A stretch of 64,000 bases of DNA from Dactylorhiza incarnata (Eukaryota; Streptophyta; Magnoliopsida; Asparagales; Orchidaceae), in contig JAWHQI010000201.1 in assembly GCA_033032865.1 (NCBI GenBank), forward strand, positions 2,543,501-2,607,500, given 5' to 3'. Under the pieces are notes generated by a model, which was given only the letters and a program-made list of their open reading frames with translations, did no database searches and was not told the DNA's origin. Within the stretch, counting starts at the first letter, position 1. Each line of letters opens with the position of its first letter. The position numbers and the translations under genes are program-made. Shown here piece after piece: positions 32,000 through 44,378 of this stretch.

Positions 32000-33715
32000 T
32001 GTTGGAACCTTAGGTTTGATTTGAGTTTGGATCCACCTTAAGTATCTATGTTTATATCATAATATATCTTATAACTTAGGTTAAATCAGATTATGTTAAA
32101 AGGCTAAAATAATAAATATATATAAATAATATACTAAGAAAAATATATATATAATAATAGGCTAATTAATATAAGAGAAAATAATATAAGAGAAAATATT
32201 ATAAGAGAAAATATTATAAGAGAAATTAATATAAGATAATATAAGAGAAATTAAATTTACATATAGTTAGCTACGTTCGACAAACGTCGAACGACGCTCG
32301 GCATTCGTCGGACGGTGATCCGCGAAAAGATTAAACTAAGCAGCGCTCGACAATTTATAACAAGGAAGCTGCGGTCGACGAACGAGAAACAGCGGTCGAC
32401 GAATGACGAACAGCAGTCGACGAATTCCAGCAGATGTTCAGAAACAGTAAATCACATATTCTGGTCGACGAATGAAATGATGAGCTCGACGAAAGGAGAG
32501 CTCAGCTCGACGAATTTCTGACAGGAATATTTTATATTACTTAGCTTGACTAAAATATATATTTGCTGTCAGACTTTAATAAAGCAATATTTATTTATTC
32601 TATTTTATATATTGCTATATATATATTGTTGATTTAACAATACAGCTGTTGAAGCATTTATTAATAGAGTCATTGGCAGAAAGCAATAAATGTTGTAGCC
32701 GTTGCAGCAATGCCAAACACGGCAAGAGTTGTTCTCAAGGAATTGGGAAATGAAAGAGACATTAATTCTTTCCTCTTTGGTCGGCAAGGATTTTAACAGA
32801 ATATACAACAGCAGATAATATATATCAGGATATATATATAGCTGTTAATCTCTCGACAGAAGAGCTAAAAAAAGAATAGAACAAAACATATTAATATTGC
32901 TGTACAGGAAATCCAAGAAGAAGAACAGAGCAAAAAGAAGAAGACGATCATATATACTTATATCTTCATTTTGCTAACATCTTTCTTGCAGATCTTCTAC
33001 AACCTGAGACACCTTAATCAATATCACTTGCTCAGGAAGAAGAAGAAGAAGAAGTGTATCACAATCTAGAGAAGAAGCTCCATCCTTAAGCTGTCATCTA
33101 AACTAAATCAGACAGGGGGAGTCTTCTTCAACATCATCTTCATCAAGAGTCTTCTCAGCACAAAAGATAAGAACAATAAATCTTTCCCTTTCTCCTTCCC
33201 CATCTTGTACAGGGTTAATACTCCCTTCAAAATTTTACCTGTTGGTGGCAAGACACCTGATCAAAAAATTTAGATGGTTTATAAGCACCTGGTCAAAAGC
33301 TTATATGTGAATTGGGCACCTAATCAAACCTCCATTGGTGTGTGGACACCTGATCAAAAACACCTTGGTGTAAGGGCACCTGATCAACTCTCCTAGTGGA
33401 TTCCTACCAGTGGGTAGAAGAGTAGATGTACCAGGGTTTTGGGGAACAACTATATTTCTCTGTGTCATCTGGATGTGCTTTGCATTCTTTGTTTTATTTC
33501 TTATTTGTTGTGCTGATTTTTATATGCCCTTTAACTGTTTGTGTTTATTACTCAATCAGCAAACAACACACCTATATATATCATTTATTTTTGGAAGTAA
33601 AACTTAAACAAGAGTTTTAAACAGATAATAAGAACTAAACTCTCCTTTCAATTGGTATCAAAGCAGGTTGATTTTATCAATCACCCTCATCAGAGGATAT
33701 CAATTGTCCCTTTCA
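32000..33715 (+). repeat. D1 3' LTR
   Basis: 1716 bp, homologous to the 5' LTR throughout, including the internal fossil PBS (33653-33663). Because that motif occurs in the 3' LTR it is LTR sequence and not leader. Confidence 0.87.
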
Positions 33716-34444
33716 AAACCCAAGTGAACCTTGAGTAATCATCAACAACTACAAGGGCGTAGGCCTTCCCTCCTAAGCTATGAACTGACATAGGAACAAA
33801 CAAATCCAGATACAGTAAAAATAAGCACCTAGAAGACTCTTTGTTAGATATGCTCTTAAAGTTGGTCCTAGTCTGCTTTCCAAGTTGTCAAGCTTGACAA
33901 GGACCATCTTTGATGCACTTAATATTAGGTCAATTCCTAACTAGGTCTTATGAGAGAAGCTTGCCTATTGTCTTATAGTTGATGTGTGCAAGTCTCTTGT
34001 GCCATTGTACACATAAAGCCTCTTTACCATCAGCTACAAGACATATGGGCATGGAAGAATTTGTATTGAGAAAGTTTAAGCAATAAATATTGCCACTCCG
34101 AGTGCCAGTTAAGGTAGCCTCAGAATATGAGGACTTCTTAATTAGGCACTTGTCCGTGTGGAAATTTATAACGAAGCCTAAATCACAAAGTTGACTTATG
34201 CTTATGAGATTGTTTTTCAACCCCTCCACATAAGCTACCTTTGTGATGGTAACTAACCCATTAGAGATGTTGCAATAGCCCCTGGTCACCCCCCTTTCTG
34301 AACCTCCAAAGATCACGGTTGGTCCATTCTCCACAGGGATGAACTCTCTTAAGTACTGTCTGACTCCAGTCATGTGCCTGGAGCAGCCACTGCCCAAATA
34401 CCAAATTGGAGATTGGTTGGCATTTGGACATACCTGCAAAACAA
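33716..34444 (-). pseudogene. C1 protease and integrase N-terminal part
   Basis: Reading down: VCPNANQSPIWYLGSGCSRHMTGVRQYLREF is the protease start, with GSG in place of DSG (C2 has DSG), then GGSERGVTRGYCNI and SQLCDLGF. The GAG-pre-integrase domain reads LCVQWHKRLAHINYKTIGKLLS, then a stop, then the CQACQLGK region and the core start VVVDDYSRFTWV. D1 interrupts right after this. Frame breaks are present; C2 is cleaner over the same stretch. Confidence 0.82.
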
Positions 34445-36611
34445 ATCACTTCCCCTTAGGTACCCAATATGGATTGGGTCCTTGGTTTCTGTTAGGGTGG
34501 TATAATGGAACAACAAACCTCTGAGGGTTCTGCACTCTCCTTGCATTGAACACTGTTGGGTTGAACCAACAGTCCAAAGCAAAGTGGTCTACTTTCCCAC
34601 AGCACCAGCATTCATATCTGTTATATCTTCTCTTCTACTTCATCATCTGAATGGGGTGGCAGTGCTGATGAGCAAGAGAGAAGGCTTCTTGCCTAACAGA
34701 TCTTGGGTGAACCTTATATGTGTGAGTCTGGGGAGGAATTAGTCTCACCACATTTTGGTTCACCTTCTTGGGAACAGGCTTTGTAGGAACAGCCTTTCCC
34801 CTGCCCTTGACTGCTGTTGCTGTAGGTTTGTGGGTTGAAGGACTTGAGACCAACACCTTCTTATAGGAAGGTCTAGCTTTAGGATCTTTGCCCGTAACTG
34901 TCTCCTGATTGAAACCGATACCAGCTCTGAACTGTCCAGATAAGGTGTCGATGATGGGCAGGATAGTTTTGGGCATAGAGAAGCAGGATGCAAGTTTCTT
35001 CTCAGTCAACAACATTTCCTCAAGGTCCTTGATGACCTTGTTCTTCTGTCCTAATTCAGCATTCTTAAGACTTATGGCGTCCTTGAATTTGTCCACTTCT
35101 TTGCTCATAGCAGCCAGCTTCTCAGCTGTCTCCTAGAGCTTAGATTGAACGGGCTTCAAGGAATCTAACTCCTTAGTCTGGACTTTGAGGATTTTCTTAC
35201 AGCTTTTGAAAGCTTTCCACAAGGCTTTATATTGCCTTATCAGTTCAGACTCAACCTCATGTTGGGATCTTGAGGCTATGCTGTTGGCAGCAGACACACC
35301 CTCATCATCATGCAAGGAATCTGCTGCTGATTTAGAATCAAATTCGGATAGAGAAGTTTAGTTAGTTACCTTCCCAGGAGAGATGTCATCCTGGTTGTCT
35401 TCACCAAGGGCCATCAGGCCAATGAGTGCATCTTCCTCAGTTCTAGAGGAGCTTGAGTCAGAATCACTCAGTGTTCTGATCTTCTTGGCCATGAATCCTT
35501 TTTCAGATTTCCTCTTGCTCCTTGAGTTTCTTCTTTCTTCATGGTTCCTCGGCTCCTTCTTCTTAGAGGGGCAGTCAGCAGCCATGTGACCTGTCTTGCT
35601 GCAGGAATAGCAAACAGTATTATTTAAATCATATTTACAAGGGTTAGATCTGTAACTTTCCTCCATGGGGGCTCTGGATCTATCATGATAATCAGATCTT
35701 CTAGAGCTTGAGGAGGGGTTTCTGTGATTGTCCCTCCACCTTCTGTGTAACAGCTTCTTGAACTATTTTGAGAGAAGGGCCACCTCTCTGTCAGTATCAT
35801 TAGAATCTGAAGGGCTACCTTCTGATTCTTCACTGCTCTCAGATCTATTCTGAGTTGTATAGATCTTGCTCTTGGATCTTCTCGCACTCTCAGCTTTTAG
35901 AGCCATAGTTCTGTCTCTTGAGCTCCCCTTTGAGCTTTCTTCTTTAGCCTTCCTGGTGTTGAGCTGAAGTTTATGGTACAACAACTTCCCATACAGATTC
36001 TTGGGCTCTATGATGCCCAGCTGACCCATCTCTCTGATGGCGCAGATTTTGATGTCCCATTCCTTTGTAAGGGATCTAAGAAACTTGTCATTAAGATCCG
36101 AGTTGGTGAACTCTCTTTCATACTTTCTTAGTCCATTCACTATCTTGAAGAATCTCTCATAACAGTTAGAGATTGTTTAATTCTTGCCTTGTTTGAAGGC
36201 CTCATACTCCTGGTTGAGAAGGGATTTCCTATCATCCCTTACCTCATCACTACCCTCCATATACACGATCAGGGAGTCCCATATCTCCATGGTCATTTTG
36301 CAGTGAATCAGGTTCTGGAGGGTTGAGTCATCTATGGCACTCACTATGACATTTTGGGCCCTCTTATCTAGGCCTGCCAGGATTAGCTCGTCCTTGTTCA
36401 TGTCCTCATAATTTTTTATCACCTTCCTTGTTGGATCAATGGTGGAGGGAGTTGTATGGATAAAGGGACCCTGTTGGACTGTTAAGTAAATTCTTGGATC
36501 AGCCGCCTCCATGAAAAGCCTTACCCTTGTTTTCCAGATGGGAAAGTTCTCCTTTGTGCAGATTGGGAGTTTCACGGCTCTCATTTCCTGATTCTGATCT
36601 CCACCAGCCAT
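34445..36611 (-). pseudogene. gag: C1 gag
   Basis: The start ATG (36609-36611) gives MAGGDQNQEMRAVKLPICTKENFPIWKTRV. The core includes VSAIDDSTLQNLIHCKMTMEIWDSL, then a Ser/Arg/Glu-rich tract, CCHC knuckle CYSCSKTGHMAADC (about 35590), acidic Ser tract and LIGLMA, a long charged helical region (SKEVDKFKDAISLKNAELGQKNK) and a second knuckle CWCCGKVDHFALDC (about 34580). Stops: TAA near 36177, CAG-to-TAG near 35763, TAA near 35358, TAG near 35133 (also in C2), CAG-to-TAG near 34635, and TGA close to the pol border (also in C2). The frame is otherwise constant. Non-functional. Confidence 0.87.
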
Positions 36612-36667
36612 GGTGAGTCGTTCCACGATCTAGATCAGACGATTAAGTCTTCTTTTGATCAACCTCC

Positions 36668-36678
36668 CTCTGATACCA
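36668..36678 (-). other. C1 primer-binding site (initiator tRNA-Met type)
   Basis: TGGTATCAGAG on the minus strand, two bases after the LTR-b end. Confidence 0.87.
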
Positions 36679-36680
36679 CT

Positions 36681-38493
36681 TATTGTTAATTGAACGTTAA
36701 CCTAGAGGGGGGGGGGGGGGGGGGGGGGGAGGGGGTTAGGTGATCTGGGTTCTTTTCAAAATATTAGCGCGAGTTACGAATATTCAAGCGTAGTACAAAA
36801 ATATCGCACAAATAAATCACAGCAGATGACACAAGATCTAAAGAGGTTCCTCAAGATCGGGTGTCTTGAGTTGTCCTCTGTCACTCTGCGCCTACCTAGC
36901 AGTGTCCTAGGCTTGGCAAACTCCGCCAAAACTTCAGGACCTCAAGCCTTACAACACGGACCCGCAAGTCCTACAACCTAAGCCCGCAAGCACCTACTAC
37001 ACCCGATCCCGCAAGCTCGATAATCAGGCCCTCAACCCCTACCTAGATCAGACCCGCAAGTCTAGCCTCTGCCCTGGCCCCCAAGCCTCACAGGTTTCAA
37101 GCCTTTAAGCTTGACGATATCGGACCCGCAAGTCCACTGCCCTGGTCCTCAAGCCTCACAGCTCTCCAGCCCTCAAGCTAGACAAAATCGAACCCGCAAG
37201 TCCTCTGCCCTGGCCCTCAAGCCTCACAGCTCTCCAGCCCTCAAGCTAGACACTTAGATCTGAAACCAGATCTTACATGTTTGGCCCGCAGGCCTTACAA
37301 GAAATTACAGTGATGAGAACTGTTTCTTCTGCCTGATGATGATTGGCAACTTAAGGTTGAAGAAGATGTTTCTGATTCAGATCTTGAAAGCACAGTTCTT
37401 CGTCAATCTCTTTTCTTAGTCTGATGAGGAACAACTTTTTATCAGTCAATGGAGATGACCGATTCTTCTGAGAACGCTTGATTCTTGTTCTCTTCTAGTT
37501 CTTCTTCTTCTCCGCAGAATGTACTGTTGTATTGAGAAGCAATGGCGGGATTCTTTTTGATTGATTTTTTGCATTAGGGCAACCTCTTATCTCTTTAATA
37601 AGACTGCGAGGCTCCCAACGGTCTTCTGAAGAAGTTCCTTATGTTTCAGATGCCCCATACCATAAGAGCACGCGCTGATTGGACAATCAGGCGGTGACAT
37701 TAGTTGCTGACAGCGCGTCCGCAACATTTGAATTCTGCCTCGACGATATTTACAGCTTTATGTCGATACTGACAGCATTATGACAATATAGATAATATCT
37801 CGACGACAGGACTTTGTCGATGCCTTAGGCCTTGGTAGATCTTCAAGTCTTCTAGCTTTTGCCTCTGACATTGATATCTCGACGATACGATATATTCTAG
37901 CGTTTCTGTATATACGGCGATATGCTATCTCTAACTGTGTCATCGTGATCTTCTTCCTTGTAGTCTGTCGTCATAATCACTTTGTTCTTTTGACGACATG
38001 AGCGATATCATGTCGACAGATTATGCTTTGGCAACTGCTTGTCTTAAGCTGTCCTTCTTCAGTCTTCTCGACGTTATGCCTTCTTTATGACGATATCTGT
38101 TCTTCTCGATGACATGGCTACTTTGTTGATGTCGACGATACTGCATCTTCTCGACGACATTCCTTCCTTTAATATCTTCATGTCTTCTCTGTGTTTGACG
38201 AACTTCATTCTGCGTTTGACGAATAGCATTCTGCATTTGACGAACTTCACTGTCCCGTCTCTGCGTTCGACGAACTTCAATCTTCGTTCGACGAATATCA
38301 TTCTTCGTTCGACGAACTCGCCAAGTCTCAGCGTTTGCTTTGCTCATCATCATGACGACAAGCATACTTTGTCGACGACATCTCCTATAAATTCCTGAGA
38401 TTATGAGCTAGAGAAGTCATCAAATACAAAGTGAAGTTTTCTTGACTTGGTGACTTCTTCGAATCAGGAATCATGTGGGCAAGATTCCCAACA
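36681..38493 (-). repeat. LTR-b of composite C (shared middle LTR)
   Basis: 1813 bp. It is the 5' LTR for C1 and the 3' LTR for C2: the PBS lies on its low side and the PPT on its high side, and no TSD flanks it. It contains a G run of 23 interrupted by one A, and it has fewer TTCGACGAA copies than LTR-a or LTR-c. Confidence 0.9.
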
Positions 38494-38950
38494 ATCTCCC
38501 CCTATTTGAAGAAGTCAGAATCTCAATTCAAAACTACTTTCACTTGACAATAAATGTTATAATCTTAAATGGAAGGCATGAGCATTGATGATTTTAGTTA
38601 TCTTTTGCTGAACTTATGAGTACATCAAGCTTGTAGCTCCCCCTTGATTTGATGTCTCTTCTTTTGTGGATCCCCCTACTCCGTTGCTCTTTGCTCCCCC
38701 TATCTTTGAGGTCTTCTATAGCATCTTGTCTTGAACATATTGATGCCATTTCTCCCCCTTTCTGACTTCTTTCCTGCAGCTCTCCTTTAGGTAGACAATA
38801 GTCCAGGCTCCCCCTTGCTCAGTCATAGTTCATCCAAATCCCGAGAGATTTTCTAACCAATCATCTAGAAAGGGATTAGTGAAGAATAAGTTAAGGATTA
38901 ATCTAAGTTTAACATCCCCAATTGGAATTTGAAGAAGTTAAACTTAGCTT
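38494..38950 (-). other. C2 3' non-coding region with multiple PPT-like motifs
   Basis: The counterpart of 7121-7574: PPT against LTR-b, and further GGGGGAG-type copies near 38637, 38670, 38695, 38755 and 38810. No reading frame. Confidence 0.75.
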
Positions 38951-41276
38951 CATTTAGGGGCTTTGTAAATATATCAGCCACTTGTTTGTCTGTTGGACAA
39001 ACTCAAAGGTGATGTCTTCATTTTCCACATTCTCCCTGATGAAGTGATACCTGATCTCTATATACTTAGTCCCGCTGTGAGAGACAGGGTTCTTAGCAAT
39101 TGAGATTGCACTTGAAGAGTCACAAAACAGGGGTGCTTTGGTCATATTTAGATTGTAGTCTTCAAGTTGATGCTGAATCCATAGCAGTTGGGCACAACAG
39201 CTCCCAACAGAGATATACTCTGATTCTGCTGTTGAGATTTCCGCACTAGTCTGCTTCTTACTGCTCCAAGAGATCAGTATTCCACCAAGGAAATGACATG
39301 TCCCTGATGTACTCTTCCAATCTTCCTTGCACCCTGCATAATCTGCATCTGAGTAGCCAGTCAGTTCACATCCATTGTTTCTAGGGTACCACAGGACAAG
39401 ATTTGATGTACCCTTTAGGTATCTTAAGATTCTCTTGACAGAGACATGATGAGATTCCTTAGGATTCACCTGATATCTAGCACAGACACATGTAGCAAAC
39501 ATTATGTCAGGCCAACTTGCAGTTAGATAATGCAAATATCCAATCATGCATCTCTACTTGCTTTCATCAAAGGGTATGCCCTATTCATCCTTGTCCAGAG
39601 ACACATTGGTTCCCATTGGAGTCTTCATTGAAGAATCACTCTCCAATCCAAATTTCTTGACTAGCTCCTAGTGAATTTGGTCTGGGAGATAAAAATACCA
39701 TCTTTAGATTGTTTCACTTGGAGACCTAGGAAGAATTTGAGATCACCCATACTGCTCATCTCAAACTTTCCCTGCATCAATTTGGCAAACTTTTTGCAGA
39801 GATTGTTATCTGTAGAGCCAAAGATGATGTCTTCCACATAGATCTGCACTAGCAAGATCTTGCTCTTTACTTCCCTTAGGAATAATTTCTTATCAATCTT
39901 TCCCCTTGAGAATTTGTTCTCAATTAGAAAGCTTGACAGAGTCTCATACCAGGCAATAGGTGCCTGTTTTAAGCCATAAAGTGCTTTTCTAAGAAAGTAA
40001 GCATAATCAAGGTGAGTAGGGTCTACAAAACCTGAGGGCTGCTCTACATATACCTCCTATTCGAGGTCACCATTTAGGAAGGCTGACTTCACATCCATCT
40101 GGTAGACCTTGAAACCTTGGTAGGCTGCATAGGCCAAAAACAGTCTTATTGCTTCCAGTCTGGCTACTGGAGCAAATGTCTGATCAAAATCTATCCCTTC
40201 CTCTTGTCTGTAGACTTTTGCCACTAACCTTGCTTTATTCTTGGTGATGTTTCCATTTTCATCCAATTTGTTTCTGTAGATCCATTTAGTTCCTATGATG
40301 TTCTGTCCTTGGGGTCTTGGAACCAGTTTCCAAACTTTGCATCTCTTAAATTGGTTCAGTTCCTCCTGCATTGCTGCAATCCAAAATGGATCCTTATTTG
40401 CTTCCTCAAATTTCTTGGGTTCAATTTGAGAGAGAAAACTCAGGTACAATGCTTCATTTGCAGCTCTACTCCTTGTCAGCACACCTTGGTTGATAGCTCC
40501 TATAATTTTCTCCTGAGGATGATCCCTTACTTGTCTCAAGGTGGCTGGCAGTGTTTTGGGGATTTCTTTAGTTGCAGGTCTTTCAGGTTGCACTTCTTCT
40601 GCTGTTTCTATGTCTTCCACATCATCTGTTTCAAGCTCAACATCTATTGATTGATCTTTACTTTTAGCTGAGGTTCCAGCTTGGTCATCAATGCATAATT
40701 TTTCCATCTTCTCATCAGTACCTGCATTCACTAGAGAACAAGACCAGCCTTTGTGAATGAGGATGGTCTCATCAAATACAACATGTACAAATTCTTCCAC
40801 TGTTTGGGTATTGATGTTGTACACTCTATAGGCCTTGCTTTGAGTGCTGTAGCCAACAAAAATACCCTCACTGCTTTTCTTAGCAAACTTGGTTAATTTG
40901 GATTTCCCATTATTAAGGACATAGCATTTACTACCAAAATCCTAAAGTAGGATAGGGCTGGTTTTCTTCCCTTCATTAACTCATAGGGAGTTTTCTTGTG
41001 GTCTTCGATGATTGAAGCCCTGTTTATCACATGACAAGCAGTGTTGACCGCCTCTGCCCAGAATTATTCTGGTAGAGAGGAGTCACTTAGCATTGTCCTA
41101 CTTCCCTCTATCAAGGTTCTGTTATTCCTTTCAGCAACCCCATTCTGTTGAGGGGTTATGAGTAAGGAAAATTCTTGGGAGATACCTAATTATTGGCAGA
41201 ATTTTGTCATGGCCCCTGACTGAAATTATGTCCCATGGTCACTTCTGAGTTTGACCACAGTACAGTCCATCTCTTT
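38951..41276 (-). pseudogene. C2 pol, 3' part: integrase C-terminus, reverse transcriptase, RNase H
   Basis: Homologous to C1 7575-9691 plus 28715-28958 but without B. The integrase core end (about 41100-41276), linker, and RT with [70 protein letters not shown] and IYVEDIIFGS, then RNase H SDADYAGC and CDSSSAISIAKNP. YVED is again found where YVDD is expected. The terminal frame break is shared with C1. C2-specific stops occur near 40057 and 39661. The site at about 41096 is the empty target of B. Confidence 0.87.
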
Positions 41277-41278
41277 CT

Positions 41279-42992
41279 GGATCCACCTTAAGTATCTAAG
41301 TTTATATCATAATATATCTTATAACTTAGGTTAAATCAGGTTAAGTTAAAAGGCTGAAAATAATATATATATATATATATATATAAATAATATACTAAGA
41401 AAAATATATATATAATAATAGGCTAATTAATATAAGAGAAAATAATATAAGAGAAAATATTATAAGAGAAAATATTATAAGAGAAATTAATATAAGATAA
41501 TATAAGAGAAATTAAATTTACATATAGTTAGCTGCGTTCGACAAACGTCGAACGACGCTCGGCATTCGTCGGACGTGATCGGCAAAAAGATTATACTAAG
41601 CAGTGCTCGATAATTTATAGCAAGGAAGCTGCGGTCGACGAACGAGGAACAGCAGTCGACGAATGATGAACAGCGGTCGACGAATTCCAGCAAATGTTCA
41701 GAAACAGTAAATCACATGTTCTGGTCGACGAATGAAATGATGAGCTCGACGAAAGGAGAGCTCAGCTCGACGAATTTCTGACAGGAATATTTTATATTAC
41801 TTAGCTTGACTAAAATATATATTTGTTGTCAGACTTTAATAAAGCAATATTTATTTATTCTATTTTATATATTGCTAAATATATTGTTGATTTAACAATA
41901 CAGATGTTGAAGCATTTATTAATAGAGCCGTTGGCAAAAAGAAATAAATGCTATAGCCATTGCAGCAATGCCAAACACGGCAAGAGTTGTTCTCAAGGAA
42001 CTAGGAAATGAAAGAGACATTAATTCTTTCCTCTTTGGTCAGCAAGGATTTAAACAGAATATACAACAGCAGATAATATATATCAGGATATATATATAGC
42101 TGTTAATCTCTCGACATAAGAGCTAAAAAAAGTATAGAACAAAACATATTAATATTGCTGTACAGGAAATCCAAGAAGAAGAAGAAAAAGAGAAGAAGAA
42201 GAAGAAAGAGCAAAAAGAAGAAGTAGATGATATATACTTATATCTTCTTTTTGCTAACATCTTTCTTGCAGATCTTCTACAACCTGAGACACAAAATCAA
42301 TATCACTTGCTAGGAAGAAGAAGAAGATGTGTATCACAATCTAGAGAAGAAGCTACATCCTCAAGCTGTCATCTAAACTAAATCAGACAGGGGGAGTCTT
42401 CTTCAACATCATCTTCATCAAGAGTCTTCTCAGAACAAAAGAGAAGAATAATAAATCTTTCCCTTTCTCCTTCCCCATCTTGTAGAGGGTTAATACTCCC
42501 TTCAAAAGTTTACCTGTTGGTGGCAAGACACCTGATCAAAAAATCTAGTTGGTTTATAAGCACCTGGTCAAAAGCTTATAGGTGAATTGGGCACCTGATC
42601 AAACCTCCATTGGTGTGTGGACACCTGCTCAAAAACACCTTGGTGTAAGGGCACCTGACCAACTCTCCTAGTGGATTCCTACCAGTGGGTAGAAGAGTAG
42701 ATGTACCCGGGTTTTGGGGAACTACTATATTTCTCTGTGTCATCTGGATGTGCTTTGCATTCTTTGTTTTATATCTTATTTGTTGTGCTGATTTTTATAT
42801 GCCCTTTAACTGTTTGTGTTTATTACTCAATCAGCAAACAACACACTTATATATATATCATTTATTTTTGGAAGTAAAACTTAAACAAGAGTTTTAAGCA
42901 GATAATAAGAACTAAACTCTCCTTTCAATTGGTATCAAAGCAGGTTGATTTTATCAATCACCCTCATCAGAGTATATCAATTGTCCCTTTCA
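41279..42992 (+). repeat. D2 5' LTR (5'-truncated)
   Basis: It begins inside the LTR at GGATCCACC. The fossil PBS TGGTATCAAAG is at 42930-42940. The (TA)n stretch near 41360 is longer than in D1. The LTR ends CCCTTTCA immediately before the real PBS. Confidence 0.85.
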
Positions 42993-42994
42993 AT

Positions 42995-43006
42995 TGGTAT
43001 CAGAGG
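42995..43006 (+). other. D2 primer-binding site (initiator tRNA-Met type)
   Basis: TGGTATCAGAGG two bases after the LTR end. Its presence shows that the LTR boundary is here and not 65 bp upstream at the similar TGGTATCAAAG. Confidence 0.8.
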
Positions 43007-43094
43007 AAGTTGATTTTTCACACAGGCTAACACCTGAAATCACAAAGATCACTTAGTTCTTATTTTGTTTGTAAAAAGGTTTTTCAAAAATTTG

Positions 43095-43937
43095 ATGGCA
43101 CTAGCAAATTTCTCTTTTCCAGATCCACCTTTATGTAATTTGGATAGTTTTGATTAATGGGAAATTAGAATAAAATTATTTATGAATGTCATTGATGAAG
43201 ATATATATAAATCTGTTTTGACAGGAATTTCATCTTCAATCTCTTCATCTGATGATCAGGAAAGGCTGAAAAGTGCTGATGCCATAGCCATGGAGATATT
43301 GGCTAAATCAATGTCAAATGACATTCTTCTTAAAGTGGCTGATTGCACTTCAGCAAAGAGCATCTGGCACTCCCTCTCAAGGATGGTTAATGAGTCCTCT
43401 TCTACATCTTCAACTAACTTTACTTTTGATGCAGAACCATCATTCAGTTTAACTGAAGAAGAAGAAAAGGAAGAACAAAAAGCCACAACTTTTGGCATGA
43501 TGGCTATATATGGCTCAAATTACAAATCAGATGCTGAATCTGATGAAGAAAGGGTAAAAGAGGTATCTTCTAATCCTAATTTTACCTCTGATTTCACATC
43601 TGTTTTCAACTCACCATCTACAGATTTAATAAATTCTGAATCAGAATCAGAAAAAGTAATTATATCAGATTTTGAGTTAATATATACAAATATGATAAAA
43701 TCTGACAAAGAAATTAAGGAGTTAAAAATAACTTCTGAACACACAAGATTTAAAATAGATTTGAAAACATCAGATAAGAAATTTTTTTCTTTGAAAAATA
43801 AATTTGAACATGTTAAGAAGAAAAGTATTCATGTTCAAAATCAGAATAAATTTTCAAAATTGTATTTCAATGAAATAAAAAAACCCACATATCTAATGAT
43901 TAAACATTTGCTTTTACCTATTTTAAAACATTTATAA
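43095..43937 (+). pseudogene. D2 gag-like protein
   Basis: The ATG gives MALANFSFPDPPLCNLDSFD, then an in-frame TAA (43155-43157). From 43182 the frame is open for 251 codons: MNVIDEDIYKSVLTG, DILLKVADCTSAKSIWHSLSRM, acidic SLTEEEEKEEQK, LINSESESEKV (open here, stopped in D1), and the Lys-rich IKELKITSEHTRFKIDLK, to KHL and a stop. No zinc knuckle or enzyme domain is present. It corresponds to the N-terminal and coiled parts of Sirevirus gag with the nucleocapsid section missing. The two copies of D have lesions at different places, so their common source was open over both. Confidence 0.7.
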
Positions 43938-44378
43938 TTAAACAACAATTATATGATTCTGTTGAATTTTTCTATCTTAAAAACAAGTCAGATAGACTTC
44001 ACTTTCTTACAGATTTTTTTTCTCTAAAATCAGTTTGAGCATTCTACTCAAGTAGCATAGATCAGAAATGATCAGAGCTCTGAGTGTGAGTCTCTTCTGA
44101 TTAAAGGGGATTATATAGAAAGAAGCTATCAGACTTTGTATTTTGATTTTAAAATTCTTAGAATCTGTTATCAGCTAGCAATTCATTCAATTTAAATTCC
44201 TATTTTAATCAAAATCTAGGAAATCAGAAATTGCTCAGTTATAAAAGAAATTTAAAAATAATCTCTGTCCCTTATGCAACTCAAGACTTTTTATGCTTAG
44301 GAATCCTAAACCAAATAGGGGGAGATTGTTAGAACCTAGTTAATTTGGATTAGGATCCCAACTCAAATAAGGGGAGAT
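43938..44378 (+). other. D2 3' non-coding region and PPT
   Basis: Homologous to 31559-31999. It has the doubled PPT / LTR-start arrangement: AAATAGGGGGAGATTGTTAG near 44312, then AATAAGGGGAGAT against the LTR. No frame. Confidence 0.7.

Larger units (their letters stand above)
28964..33715 (+). mobile_element. Element D1: non-autonomous gag-only copia-type LTR retrotransposon
   Basis: 4752 bp with LTRs 28964-30692 and 32000-33715 (TGTTGGAACC...CCCTTTCA). The flanks are AAACT and AAACC; the right copy agrees with D2, so the left one has probably mutated. The internal region is only 1.3 kb with one gag-like frame and no protease, integrase or RT. It inserted in the C integrase region, antisense to C. 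The same insertion exists in C2, so it predates the duplication. The arrangement resembles TR-GAG elements, which move using proteins of other elements; that mode is inferred. Confidence 0.88.

Noticed and set aside
33410..33607. Small hydrophobic open frame (MGRRVDVPGFWG...) present in several places
   Set aside because: It lies within the D LTR and recurs only because the LTR does. Copies differ by frameshifts and there is no sign of coding constraint.
36681..38493. LTR-b as a separate solo LTR or an end of an independently inserted element
   Set aside because: Its flanks are PBS and PPT sequence, not a TSD, and the D insertion is shared by both neighbouring internal regions.
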